From: Isoetes taiwanensis
Taxonomy: Eukaryota > Streptophyta > Lycopodiopsida > Isoetales > Isoetaceae
Reading direction: 5' to 3'
NCBI GenBank assembly: GCA_021234155.1
Contig: JAJEKV010000097.1
Location: 3,660,074 to 3,724,073 of the forward strand
Length of the DNA stretch: 64,000 bases
The notes beneath the pieces are model-generated. The model was given only the letters and a program-made list of their open reading frames with translations, was not told the DNA's origin and ran no database searches. The translations under genes were made by a program, and so were the position numbers. Of the stretch, positions 1 through 11,850 are shown piece after piece (positions within the stretch are counted from its first letter, which is position 1; the number at the start of each line of letters is the position of its first letter).

Positions 1-540
1 GAAACCCTTAAACCTAGCGAGGAGCCTATGTGGGTAACCAAACCTAATTCTTCCTTTGTTAGATCCACGAACCTTCGGGCATTCGGTTAAGCGCGGAGGA
101 AGTCAAATCCAACTCCCAAGATCTGCCCGTGTAGCCTTGGCTCGTCAGTTATTCTCCTTCGACCCATCCCCAGCCCGTGAACGATATGGGCCAGGATCAA
201 GAGGAGTGAACCAGGGGATCAGGTATTTAGTGGGATTTAATAGCCTAAACCGTATTCAACCATCGAACCAATAGGTTTTGCCTATTAAAATTACCCTTAG
301 CCAAAGCGGTCCCCAGTTGACCCTAACTAAAGAACCTAACTCTATGATATAGATTAATTCTTATTCTCTTTAGTTCTATGATGATGTGATGGGCCGGATG
401 AATTCTGTGGACTCATTGTATTGGGAAGGGGAGAGACTTAAAAGCTTAGTAGTTGATGCTCTAACTAGCCTCCTTAGCACCGCTGTTAGATTAGGCTTTG
501 TGTACAAGAACCACACTGGTTTGTGGGGTGAAGGGAGGCG
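1..540 (+). repeat. 5' LTR (partial) of a Ty3/gypsy chromovirus
   Basis: This stretch matches 20997-21537 nearly base for base in outline, in the same orientation, with scattered substitutions and many 1-4 bp indels. Shared landmarks include GCCTATTAAA, CTCTATGATATAGATTAATT and GATGATGTGATGGGCC. The second copy lies just after a polypurine tract, so it is the 3' LTR and this is the 5' LTR. The window opens about 200 bp inside it. The heavy divergence between the two copies says the element is old, unlike the copia element at 46410-52058. The true 3' end of the 5' LTR is not clear, because homology to the other copy stops near 540. Confidence 0.8.
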
Positions 541-1430
541 AGGCGGCTCAAAAAGAGGTTAGTGTTCTGACTCTTGACCCAATCCCTCACGGTGTGTAAA
601 GTCTGCAGGGATCAATGTAGACTAGGTCACAATGGCTTGCCAGCACTGAGTGTGGGTAAGGCATGCTTTCGACACCGTGAGTGGTGTTTCACTTTCAGGT
701 GGATTAAGTGGGATAAAGGCGGTGGCCCTCTAGTCACCTTGGTCAGCATGGAGATCTACGGTGGGGTGATCCCTACCCTACTGGGGAGATGCAACCCGGG
801 GAATAGCCCCTTTGGCAAGCTATGCATCCCGGGTGGGCTACAGTCAGGTCCCAACACTCTTCAACCTACTGCGCAAGTGTGCCGCGGGGGAGGATGGAGT
901 GGACAACCCTAGGCCATGTTCTCATGCGGACAAATCCATTGTCATGATTACAATGCAATGAACTCCTAGAGACCCAAGCTTGTCAGGTCCTTCCCTGGAG
1001 TGCGAGGCCTTGGGTAGGAATCCCACTTGTATGCGTGCTTTGCTTTGTCTATCTGCGAGATGTTGATGTGCCACCACCCTTTCAAGGTGGATATGTGATA
1101 ATTATGTGTCTTGCATGTATCATTTAAGCTTCATGACTAGGGGAGACCACTGAGGGAGGCGGGTAAAAGCGGCCCCTTCACTCTTCCCCACTTTGGGACT
1201 TCGTTCGAACCGCGATGATATGTGGAGGGCCTGTGTCGGCTGGAGCTGGTATGGGGGGATGAACTCTGTTTGTATCTGAATTGGGTTGCAGAGTATCACG
1301 GTAAAGGGCGTCCGCGGTATTCTCGAGCCATGTTCTTGGAGACCAGAAACAAAAACAGCGGCCATGCTCCCGATGAGCCACTAGCAGATGGGATCCTCAG
1401 AGCCTGAAAATGGGGAAATGTTTTCTCATT
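541..1430. other. Continuation of gypsy 5' LTR or untranslated leader, no gene seen
   Basis: No recognisable coding sequence. This stretch has no partner after the 3' LTR copy, which stops matching at about 21540. It may be LTR sequence missing from the truncated 3' copy, or an insertion. The sequence is relatively G-rich, with short ORFs on both strands that resemble no family I know. Confidence 0.4.
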
Positions 1431-1499
1431 TTTGTGGTATATACTAAGCTAATAACAGTTAAAGTGAATTAGGAGAACACAAAAGACTAAAATTAGTGA

Positions 1500-1960
1500 G
1501 CAAAACCTTCAAAAGTAGGATGGTCTCACCGCGGCAGCCGAGGAGCAATAATGAAAAGTTCATTTTTTGAGTTGGAACTTAGCATTAATGAACATTGAAC
1601 AAAAACACCTTGAAAGTGATGAATTTTAGAAAAGTAACATAGTAATTCAATTTGAAGCTAGAAACTAGCTAAATTGGTATGTTACATTCTAAAACATATG
1701 CTTAGAAAAGTATAAAATTTAGCATCAAAATCACCATGTCTCACACTTCACGCCAGACCAAAAATGAAACTTTCATTATTGATGCAGGCGAGCGTATCGA
1801 GACCATGAGGTTAGAAAGGTCTAAATTGAGCCATGTAATAGGTTAATAAGTGTCTTGCCTCACCCAAAAGAGTAGTTTGAAATTTGACCTAAAATTGCCC
1901 ATCTATAAAATACACCTGATTTACTCCCCTTCCAATTTCTAATGTTCTTCCTTAGAAAAA
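1500..1960 (+). promoter_or_regulatory. LTR U3-like block with TATA box (first copy)
   Basis: Two GTCTCAC-start modules, near 1526 and 1738, each run into an AAAATGAAA(A/C)TTCATT core. They are followed by TATAAAATA at 1904-1912. The same arrangement (two GTCTCAC / AAAATGAAA modules then a TATA box) recurs at 3379-3840. This looks like the promoter half of a gypsy LTR, probably from a related element mixed into this one. Its function is inferred from layout only. Confidence 0.45.
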
Positions 1961-1979
1961 TCGGCCCCCACGCTGGGTG

Positions 1980-3240
1980 ATTTTTGGGCACGCCGGATCC
2001 CAGTTGGCCAGTATCCAAACATGGCGAGACGAAAACAAACCTGCTAGAGTTCTTCGAGGTGAAACAACTCCCCGCTCTCAAAGAGATGCTTCTCGAGAGA
2101 AGCCTCGCTTTTCAAAAGACAAGAGCAACTTTGCATCAAGCAGGCAACAGAAGCCAGATGAGCACAGAAGGCAACCCCACCAACCCGAGGGAGGGAGATG
2201 AGACCGTAGTGGAGGAGGGCGACACACCAACGAGACGTAAGTCCTAGACAATGAGGAAGCCAGACGTGATGCAACAGGTTTTTGAAGAAATGGAGGAGGA
2301 AAAAAGAAGAAGAAGGAGGAACAAGATCGGTGACCGGAGCAAAGAAGAACAGAGGGAGCAGGAAGAGGAGGAGAGCAGGCCCGGCTTAAAGAACGCCAGG
2401 TGAAGAAGGAAGAGAAAGAGAAGAAAAGGAAGAGGGACTAAGAGGGAAGCCAAAAAGGAAGAGGAGCCGAGAGTGAAGCCAAAGCGGCCGGAAAGTGAAG
2501 AAGGGAAGAGGGAGGCCAAAGAAAACTCAAGAAGGCCCCACGCTCCAAGGTCATCATCAAGAGGCGGCCCATGGGAACCAACCCCCCACCCTCCCGGATG
2601 ACTTCGGAGGATGAGACTTTAATCCCTTCAACAAAGAGAGGCTGGATCTTGAAGGACCTACGCCAACGGCGGGCGGTGATACCTGACCGGAAAGCAGCCC
2701 GGTACGCCAGTAGGCCCCCACCATACCCGTGGGGACGGCAAAGCGCCGCCGACGAGAGGCGACGTGATAGAGCCCGCAAGGTCTATCGAAGAAACTAAAA
2801 AGGAGCACAACGCCTTCATGGCAGTGGGAGGCGTATAAACACATACTACCAAAGAAAACAGTAAGAACTATGAAGGTGTGGACATCAGGCGTAAGAACCA
2901 GACTCTAAAGCCACCACCACAGGAAGCCCCGGCCTCCTAGACCACCAGCAAAAGAGAACCGCCCAAAAAGGAGAGCGAGAGGAAAGCCCCGAGACGATCC
3001 ATTTTTTCGGTAACTTCCGGGTTCTTGATCCCCGATGCACCGTTAGCACGACTAGTCGAAGATGAGGGTGATCGGATGAGATGTTCTTTGGCGCTTTGCA
3101 AGGCAACAAAACAAAAAAATAGTGCAGCATTTTACGAAAAATTGACGGCCTGCCACAGTCCATGCAAAAGAGGTGACACTAATGAGGCGGGACATGCATC
3201 TTGCCGGCCATCAAGGAGAGCAGCGGCTGGTAAATTTTGT
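1980..3240 (+). pseudogene. Decayed gag-like segment of a gypsy element
   Basis: Reading frames broken by stops and frameshifts encode a short leucine-rich segment (around 2002-2130, with FFEVKQLPALKEM) followed by a long, strongly charged Glu/Lys/Arg-rich stretch (about 2250-2560). The first part resembles the N-terminal gag region of plant Ty3/gypsy elements, and the basic-acidic stretch would be low-complexity linker. There is no zinc knuckle and no continuous ORF. It sits between two TATA-bearing LTR-like blocks, so it may be the internal region of a second, partly deleted element rather than the gag of the main one. Confidence 0.35.
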
Positions 3241-3339
3241 ACAAGATGGAAAATTTTGTTAATATAAAGTTTTTGACAAAGTAACATGTTAATAATCTTG
3301 CTTAATTGAGTTGAATTCCGAGTTCCAGCTTTTGTTTTA

Positions 3340-3945
3340 GTTAAAACCCGACATTTTGGCTTTTAAAATTGAGAGGATGTCTCACCACGTCGCCGCCCGA
3401 TGAAAAATGAAAAGTTCATTTTGGTCTCAAGCAAACGTGAGACCATACCCCAAAAAGTGCCCAAAACAGCTCCAAATCCAAATAAGGGGTCAATTCCGCC
3501 TAACCTTCGATGAGTCCAAAGAATTAGACCCGTATATCACCAAATTGGACAAGTTTAACCCATTTAGAGTCAATGTCTCACTAATGCCGCCCGAGGAGCA
3601 AAAATGAAACTTTCATTATTGGTCTCAGGCGTATGAGACCTCTCAAACAAATTCTCCACCATGCCATATCCCAAATGACCTCCGGTTTGTTGCAATAGGT
3701 TCATTAGCTAATCTTAGCATGCTTAAACCCCCAAAGTAGTCTTCAAATCCTCATTTGGACCTCCTAATAGGTCAGAATTGCCCAACCCCAATAAAATTCC
3801 AAGTCATCCAAAATTAGGGTTTTCCTTGTCTATAAATAGGCCCCATTTCCCACTTGACACCCTACAAGTGCCTTTTCGACCCTCTAGGCGATTTCCCAGC
3901 TCCCATAGGGCTCTGCATCTGTTTGCTAGTCACACCTTCCCCAGG
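3340..3945 (+). promoter_or_regulatory. LTR U3/R-like block with TATA box upstream of gag
   Basis: GTCTCAC modules near 3379 and 3571 are separated by about 192 bp. They are followed by a clear TATAAATAGG at 3831-3840, and the first gag ATG lies at 3948. This is the expected order for a retrotransposon promoter and leader. No standard tRNA-Met primer site (TGGTATCAGAGC) is visible before the ATG; the sequence there is CTGGCGACCCCGGCGATGG-like instead. Confidence 0.5.
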
Positions 3946-3947
3946 CA

Positions 3948-6900
3948 ATGGCAGCTGGCGACCCCGGCGATGGTACAATGCCGGTGCACATGCGTACCGA
4001 GACCAACGACATCTTCCAAACTTTTCGAGAAAGAGATTGATGTCCAAAAACAACCTTTACGCAAGCGCCCGGCATATAAACCGAGTTTTGAATGAGTTCC
4101 AAGCTAGGGTAGGTCAGGTCCCTAGTCGCGGCTTCCCCTTGCACGGGCTATTTTGTTCCCCGCCCATCCCTACAAGCAGCCTTGGTGATGTCCCGAACAT
4201 TGCCAAGTATTTGACCAACAAGGCCGCGAGAGGTTGCCAGATTACATGGTCCTCGACCAGTTGGCGACAGACCAAGTACTTTTCCCACCCGCCTTGGCCA
4301 TATTCCCTTTCCCATGAAAACCCAATGGGGGAAAACTCTGTTCCCTCCCATGGAGGTGGACCCCATAGCATCCTCAGCGGGACCGGATGCTTTTTGCGGT
4401 GGGCGAAGGGAGGAAGAAACCGGGAGAGAAGGAAGAATGTAGGAGGCAGAACTGCAGGGAGGAGTATACCGGGCTCCTAATCTTAAAAGAACGGCGGTAA
4501 GCGGAAGGGCTTACACAACTTCTCGAAAGCGGCCGCCAGACCGTGAGTCACTCACTAGGGCTAGGCATCCTGAAGCTAGCCCCCATCATCGTTGCGGTGA
4601 GGAGTACTACTCCTCAGGATATCCAGCCCTCTAGAATGCAGGGAGAGGGAGTTCTGCTTGACAATTAGTTTGCACCAAATGGCGGCGGCAAAGAATCGAA
4701 CAGGCGACTTCATCATCAGGGGAGTCTCCGGACTTCCCGCTTCAAGTGAGAAGCCGCATTAATCTATACAGGGAGTCGACTTGGGACATCCGTGCCTACA
4801 AAGAACATAAGGCAAAATAATGGAAGTTTCGAGAATCGCCATCCAAGAATCGGATGGGGATCCGCGGATAAGACCACGAGCATCTTGATCTTTGAGCTCC
4901 ACCACCACCACCTGCAAGAGGAGCAGGAATCGACGTCGGGCAGTTTCATCGACAATTAGAGACTACCAAGAAATCACTGGGTAGAGGTCGATGAATGCGG
5001 CTGGGAAGGCATAGAGCGGGAGGCCAAGCGGTGGAGAGTCATCGGCACACAATGACAAAGTGTCGTTGAGGTACTACCTCCCCTGGCTATTTGGATGGTA
5101 GAGAATAGCGTAATACAATCGCCAAATTCAAATCCGGGCAAAGAAGGAGTGTTTATGCTCATTACACTTCTCTCGGCTTTGGCATGCAAGCTCGAATAAA
5201 CTGCAAATGTCAACTATGATGTCTTAGTAAAGGCGATGGCACTTGACATCTTCGACCGCTGCCGTGCCCTACCGGAGAGCGGGGAAGATTGGCGATGAAT
5301 AGTGGCCTACCCTCCGACCCGCAGAGTAGAGGAATTGGTGACAAAGCCTTTGGGCGGGGCGTCAGCGAATGTCATGTCATAGGAACTGGGGCCTTCGGTG
5401 GGAACGGCCCAAGTTAAGAAATTTCTTGAGGATAACCGATCCTACCTAATGCCGATTTCAAGAATAGTTAAACTCTTGATCGGGAGGACTTGTATCTAAA
5501 AATATTATATAATAAAACATTTTGTTGTCAATATTAAACTACTTTGTTGACTGTATTTGGTTCAAAAATTATATCTAAGCAAATACATGAATACAATAAA
5601 GTAAATGAATCTAACCGTAAAGGCCATGGTCAATCGTGTATGCTGATAGAGAACAAAGAAACGTTCAAACAAAGCAGGGAGGCCCAACAAAGACTGAAGA
5701 GACCCCTGACCGGCAACCCATCCCAAGGAACCTATTAGAAGGGCATTTAGTCCCAAGACCCCGAAGAGGAGATGTCGCGAATGAGAACCGAACGGACGGA
5801 TAAAGGCTCTACCGGCGGCACAAGCATCATCCCAGACCTAACGACACCTCAAAAGTGGGGAAGGATAAGAAGAGGAGTAAGAGAAGGAGGTCCCCTAGTA
5901 CGTAGTTTTCTCCTCCTCGTACAGCTCCCGGACTCGGAAGTCCGAGAAAGAGGCCGAGCAAGTGCCGACCGTAGAGATGGCGCATGTAAGGACGCTTAAG
6001 GCATTGACTACCGTAAAATGGTAGACTTCGGCATTGGGCAAATATATGGAAGGCCGGAAGCTTGAGCAGTTCGACGCGAACAAAGTCAGGCTTTTAAGCA
6101 GAGGCATGGCTTTCAAGAGATGAGCTAGCACGCGGCAACGCTTACGGAATGAAAAGACAAGGACAAAGGCGGGGTGGCAACGTGCCCAACTTGGAAGGGA
6201 ACGCCGCTCGACTGGAAGGGTTATGCCAAGGCCCATGGGCTTAAGTAGAGATGGGTGCAGATTCAAGAAGTTTTCTAAAGCCTTCAGCCCATTACGTTCC
6301 ACGGGAACACAAGTCAACATGATGCAGCAATTTTGGCTGTGACGGCAAAAGAAGTTACAAAACAAAGTCGTGGCACACAGGGAGTTCATGAGACTAAGGC
6401 TGTATGTGCCGAAAATTGAGTGAAAAGCACGGTGGAGCTACATTGAAGGGCCCGAGCGAAGAGATCCCAAATTGTAAAGGCAATAGACCCCAAGGCGGTG
6501 GTATCCGAGGAAGGTAATCCAAAGCAATCAGCTTACCCGGATGAGGGCCTCAAATACAAGCGTAAAACAAATTGCACTACTAGGATAGAGGCAAAGCAAC
6601 GGGAGTTATAGCCCTAGGGCAGCAGCCCAAAGTCGAGCAAAATCCCCATATAGTAGCAACCGGGAGACATCGGGAAAGGAAGCGGGGTGTCCTTCAAGGA
6701 CAAGCGAGGAAAAGTCAAACTACAAGCAAAGTAGCATGCGATCCTTCTTAAGCAATACCCTCCAAAGAAAAGCAGGCGTGTATGGAGAAGCGGCTTTTCG
6801 ATGCTTTCAGCAAAGCCGCGAAGCTGCGAAATTGCCCTTTAGTCATGAGCTCGGGCCGCTAAGGGCGGAGTTGGAGTGGATGGGACACTCCGTCGGCGAA

Positions 6901-7700
6901 GCCTAATGACGCCAGGCAGCGATTATATATTGAGGGTGAGTGCCACATCTTTCTTGCTATAGATCTGAGCGGGCAGAAAAATCAGTATAGAGTAATTCCA
7001 CAATAGGGAAGGCCAAAACCAAGTCCTTCATAGTCCTAATAGATTAGAAGTAGCCACAACTTCGCTTCCCAAGGATAGTCGACATGTTGAAGTTGAAACC
7101 CTTAAAGTCCAAACCAAGGCCCGTAATCTTGGCGGCGGGTATAATAAGACAAGCGGCGGGGGAAGAGGATTAATTTTGACATTGACTTGCCGGGAATTAA
7201 TATCCGTGGGAGCGAAGTAATGGGCATCGGCAAGTACGACGATAATAGGAATGGAGTACCTTGGACCCAAGTAGGGCCATCATTGACTGTGGAAGCGGAA
7301 GGTGGCCTCCCTCCGCCCGGCCCGGCAAAGTTATTGAGATCCGCGAGGTAAAGAAGTTGCTCCCATCATGCGGTGTATGTCTATTAAGAAGCCGCTCAAG
7401 TCAATCAAGAAGCGGCTTGGATAGCATACATCTTCAAACTTGAGATTGAAAGAACCCAGCCTGGAGGAAAGCAAGGAAGACAAAGTGCTCAGCAAGTTGC
7501 CCAAGCAAATAGCCAACTTGATCCGCGGAGTTCCACCGATCTCTTCTAGATGAGATCGAGCAACTTCCTCCTTACAAAGGGAGTCGAAAGTGCAAGATAG
7601 CACTTTCGAACCCGGGAACCAAGCCGACGAGCAAGGCTCCGTGATAGAATGACGATGCAGGAAACTGGCTGAGCTAAAGAAACAATTGCAAGAATTGCTT
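3948..7700 (+). pseudogene. Ty3/gypsy gag-protease region, heavily decayed
   Basis: An ATG at 3948 opens a frame that reads MAAGDPGDGTMPVH and stops after about 31 codons. Further gag-like pieces are scattered downstream in all three frames, for example around 4985-5300, where a Trp/Leu-rich capsid-like stretch appears. The polyprotein should run gag, aspartic protease, then reverse transcriptase, and the recognisable RT block begins right after this interval. I could not confirm the zinc knuckle or the protease active site. Many frames are broken by small indels rather than by single stops, which fits long neutral decay. Confidence 0.5.
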
Positions 7701-8287
7701 TCGACTAGCTTCATTAGACCTAGCTCTCACCATTTTGGGGCACCCATCCTCTTTGTCAAGAAGAAGGATGGCACCTTGAGGATATGCATAGATTACTGAA
7801 CAATTGAACAAACACACCATCAAGAACAAATGCGCACTCTAGGACGACTTGATGGATCAGCTCCAAGGGGCAAAGGTCTTCTCAAAGATGGGACCTAAGG
7901 TCGGGTTACCACCCCGGATCAGGATAAAGGAAGAAGACGCCCACAAAACGGCCTTGGGACCTCTATGGGCATTACGAGTTCCGCAAGAATGCCATTTTGG
8001 GCTATCAAATGCCCCAAAGAATGTTCATGAGACTCATGAGCGACATCTTCGAGGAGTTCTTGGACGCTTTTCGTGATAGTGTTCTTTGGCGACATTCTGG
8101 TGTATAGCGCGATCTATTGAAGCACATGCAACACACGAAGAAAGGTGCTCGAGAAGTTGAAGAGGCATCGGTTGTATACCAGAGTTGTCGGTGCCACTTC
8201 GCCTTGAGAGAAGGTGGAATACCCTGGGTCATGTATGATTTCAGCGGAAGAATCTCGGCCGGATCCCGCCAAGATTGAAGCAAAGAT
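7700..8287 (+). pseudogene. Ty3/gypsy reverse transcriptase, 5' part
   Basis: Translation across frames gives the standard chromovirus RT order. [16 protein letters not shown] lies near 7735-7785, a DLMDQLQGAKVFSK-type block near 7848-7890, and GLSNAPKNVHE near 8000-8030. The catalytic box near 8079-8108 reads VFFGDILVYS. Families of this type carry two aspartates here; the codon at 8088-8090 is GGC (Gly), so one catalytic Asp is lost. The reading continues through a palm/connection segment (LEKLKRHRLYT, then DPAKIEAKIQ) and is cut at 8291 by the DNA transposon. It resumes at 17510. Confidence 0.85.
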
Positions 8288-8291
8288 CCAA
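8288..8291. repeat. 4 bp target-site duplication CCAA, left copy
   Basis: CCAA immediately precedes the GGGTAAAAGC terminus, and the same CCAA follows the mirror-image terminus at 17506-17509. Removing the element and one CCAA re-joins the gypsy RT reading at an Ile-Gln / Trp-Pro-Ala-Pro junction, which supports the boundary. Confidence 0.85.
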
Positions 8292-8609
8292 GGGTAAAAG
8301 CATGAAAGGTGTATCGCGTACGTCAATCTTGAATTGAAGGATCAATTTGTGCTTTTTTGGGGTACATTTTAGATGTACATCAAGATACTATGGTTTGTCA
8401 TTTTGTGTCGTATGCAATGATTGCAAGATCATCCCCTGCAGTGCCCTCAAATTCTTGGTTAACCACCAACCACCCGAACCAATTCAATGGATCCGTCCCT
8501 CCCTTTTCTGAAATTCCCCCTTTCACGGGGGCTAACACCGAAGCGAATTCGAAGCAAACACATGCCAATTGAATCTACAAAAGAAATACAAATCAATTTC
8601 AATCTGTTC

Positions 8610-11600
8610 ATGGAGGGTGAGAATTCCAATGGAAGTGATGGTTCTAAGCGCAAGTATGCCGACATTGGCGGTGTTATGCCACAAAACAAATAAAAGGCGT
8701 GTTGGCCAATTCGGTGGATTGCATCCTGGCTCTTGGCAAACACTTCGCCCAGATCAAAGATTAGTTTTTGTGCTCGTTTGTTGCAAGATGACGAGCTTTT
8801 CTTTTTTCAACCTGTAATTGGAAATCCTTCCGTTATTGTTATGAAATCAATGATCGAAAAACTTGAAAGATGGGCTTCAAGAAGTAAAATACGCTAATAG
8901 CAAAGATAAATTGGTCACAAAACATTCTTGTTATCAATGATTGTTGGAAAAAAGGAGATATAAACAAGAATGTTTCTTCAAAATTGCTAAAAGATACGTA
9001 CCAAGAAATTTATCCAAAGTGCAGCAAGAAGAAGGAAGATAATGTCATTAAATGGAGCAAATGTATGGGCTTTGGCGGGAAGGATGCCAAGATCAAATAG
9101 AATCGATAATTCAATCAAATGTCGTTCGTGAATTTTGGCTTGATAATACCAAAAAAGTTTCACCAAAGGTTAGAGATGTCATGAAGAGAGAACACAAGCA
9201 ATACAATACCTTGATATCTCACGGGTTTGCTCTTGTAATTGAATCAATTCAGTTTGGAGATATGTTTTCTTCCAAAATTCTTTCATGACTTTCTTCTATA
9301 CATTCTAGTTACGTTCGAAAAGACACATTTAATGAATACACATGGTTTTCATGAAATGTATTGCATTTTACATTGTTTACATTTTTACATTGTTTACATA
9401 GTAGCGTAAATTCTTCCCGGTGATGTGCTATTAGGTACTTTTTTAGATGTACATCCATTAACACTTACATGTCCATGCAAACATTTTACATGCACTTGAA
9501 TATCAAAATTACATCATTTTACATTTTAGTGTACTTTCGGTGCAATGAAGCCAAACAAATCATACATATGTACATTAGTTGTACTAATATTGTAACATTA
9601 ATGTGATGTACTAATATTGGAACATTAATTAGATGTATATTAGATGTAAATTGGATGTACATTGGATGTCTGATAAGAATCGATGGAGCTGGTTATTAGA
9701 TGTACTTGATGTACATTAGATGTACAAAGAATGTATCAATGGAACTATGGATGGACATTTTATGTACATAGAACATACATTAAATGTACAATAATATAGT
9801 TCAATACTCTTTTGGCATCGGTTCGTTTACATCATTTTGCTAACATGGTCTTTAATGCTTTTGTTATTGTAGTCGAGCTTTATCAATGGTTTGTATATCG
9901 GAATCCCGATACCAAAATTCACCTTCGACGGTTCGGTATCCGAAACCTATTGCATAAGGAAATTGAAGGAAAAGAAACACATGTTGTTGTGTCAAACATG
10001 AGCAAGCGAGATCGTACAAAAAAAAGCCTTCAATGACATGAGGAGATCCCCACATATTAATTGCACTTCTTTTGCTGCGTGTCTGTGCATCCCAAAGAAA
10101 ACAATGGAGTATGTCAAGCAAACAAGAAGACTTTTTTGATAATGTTAGTATCTTGTGGAGGTCAACAGTTTTAAAGAAATATGTGACGGATGAATGGCAT
10201 AAACTAAAAATGCATCAAAGGTGAATGTGATGAATGTGGAGTGAAGAAATTAGACATCCGTCCAAGCGAGGAAGATGGAATTCAGAATGGGAATTTGGCA
10301 AGTATTTGCATATGTCAATGAACCATCCAAAAAGGTACATCGAAGGCTTAGATTAGTTGATCGAATGACAAAGCATCTGTTTTTGTTAAAGAACATGAAA
10401 AATCAGCTTGCTAAGTTCTACGATCATAACTTTCGGCCTGCTTGGCGGGAGCAAACAATTTAAAAAGATGTGTTGAGAAACTCCTGATAATAGTGTGTTG
10501 TCTCGTTGTTGACTTTTTCAAACTACACACATTGAAACCAGGACAGTGCAATCCCCAGCATTGGAATCTGATCAAATTAGTATTTTGGTCCATATTTCAA
10601 TGATGAAAATAGAAGGTAAGCTTAAAAAAGCAAAGTGCATTTCTATGTTTCAGATGACGGGAAGCATGACACTCATTTTGTGCGACATGGTTTTAAATTA
10701 CATTTGGGGTGGCTTAAGAATAATGGAGGTGGACATAAACCTTCATTATGTGTGGTCGGATGGTTGTGCATCTCAATTCAAATCTGCACGGGCATGGTAT
10801 GGAATCTGTAGATACCATGTTGAAAATATAAAATTAAAGTGATATGGAATTTCTTTGGATCTGCCATGGGAAAGGCACACATGATGGCGGTGGGTATATA
10901 TAGCAAAGTTGTGGCTTGAGAGCGGCAGAGAAAACAAATGGCATGCCGGTGTGAGTCTGTAAACAACATGCGGTTTTAAGGGCCAAGGAATCCGGATTGT
11001 GAAAGGGTGTTTTGGGAGGTTGGAAAAACAGATGTGAACAAAGAAGCATTCAATTGCAAGACTTTACGGTACTTTCAGCGGATACATTATGTGTCAACTA
11101 TAAACCCAAATAGATCCAACAAAGTTGCTATGCCTTCGTGCTTTTGTGATGCTTGCATGAACTTCAATTGGTTGAATTGTGAGAACATTAAACATTGTGG
11201 AGAATGGTCTCTAAAAGTTTGGAGCCACAGATCATATTGCCTCTGTGTTGAAGCTGAAAATGATGTGGATGTTTTGTATCAGGAGAGGGCGAGGCTGGTT
11301 TAGATGACACTTGTGGCTGCATTTGAGATGTATTTGTGTCTTTTTCACACCGGACAATGTGGAAGGTGTTTCATACTATGTTCTCATGTGCACCAGGGAA
11401 AAGCATGCATTGAAGAAGATTCAATTGATGACTATAGAAATGAATACTCTGGCGGCACTAGTGTCATTGAAGGACAATATTATGAACTAATCCCGGTACG
11501 CCACAATAAGTATAAAAAGCGCTTCCTACTAAGAATGTTTTGGTACTGCCGAGAATCTGTGATTGGGGTTCGATCCCATTCAAGAAAGTAAAACACAAAA

Positions 11601-11690
11601 ATTTGAAGGGGCAAAAGCCGCGACATTTCACTTGCGGATGAAGTCCATGAGACATTGTTATCACAACTTTCGGCAATTGTAGATGACATG
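8610..11690 (+). pseudogene. Transposase-like gene, decayed
   Basis: Coding pieces run in order on the plus strand with frameshifts. An ATG at 8610 opens MEGENSNGSDGSKRKY. A 9052-9288 ORF contains REFWLDNTKKVSPKVRD. After a TGTACAT-rich spacer comes a 9812-10036 ORF. Near 10745-10820 the text reads HYVWSDGCASQFKSARAWYG, followed near 10849-10890 by WNFFGS and GKGTHDGGG. A cysteine-rich end follows (11140-11190, with CFCDACMNFNW). I recognise the pair SDG..Q(F/Y)K and W(N/H)FF...HGKG..DG from large DDE-type transposase-like proteins of eukaryotes, but I cannot name the Pfam family with certainty. The Asp of SDG and the Asp of HDG are candidate catalytic residues. Frame breaks (for example around 10650-10720) mean this copy is inactive. 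Confidence 0.6.
9340..9800. repeat. TGTACAT-rich spacer 1 in the DNA transposon
   Basis: Dense, irregular recurrences of the palindromic hexamer TGTACA within ATGTACAT or GATGTACATTA contexts. The block lies between the N-terminal and central coding parts of the transposase-like gene, so it may be an intron that was invaded or expanded. Similar clusters occur at 11760-11850 and 15600-15990, and single copies lie just inside both termini. Confidence 0.75.
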
Positions 11691-11759
11691 GACTAAGTCG
11701 ATTTTGTAGTACTTTCCGAAATATTGTAATACTAAATGTTCATATAAAAGATAAGAACT

Positions 11760-11850
11760 GAAGAACTGGACTACTTGAAGTGCATTATGTACATCAATGT
11801 ACATAAGATGTACAACACATGTACATCTTATGTACATCATTATACATTCC
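11760..11850. repeat. TGTACAT-rich spacer 2 in the DNA transposon
   Basis: Short cluster of ATGTACAT, TGTACA and ATGTACATCTTATGTACAT between the 3' end of the plus-strand transposase-like gene and the 3' end of the convergent minus-strand gene. Confidence 0.7.

Noticed and set aside
2244-2519. Minus-strand hydrophobic Leu/Phe-rich frame
   Set aside because: It is the shadow of the plus-strand Glu/Lys/Arg-rich gag-like stretch, an effect of purine-rich composition.
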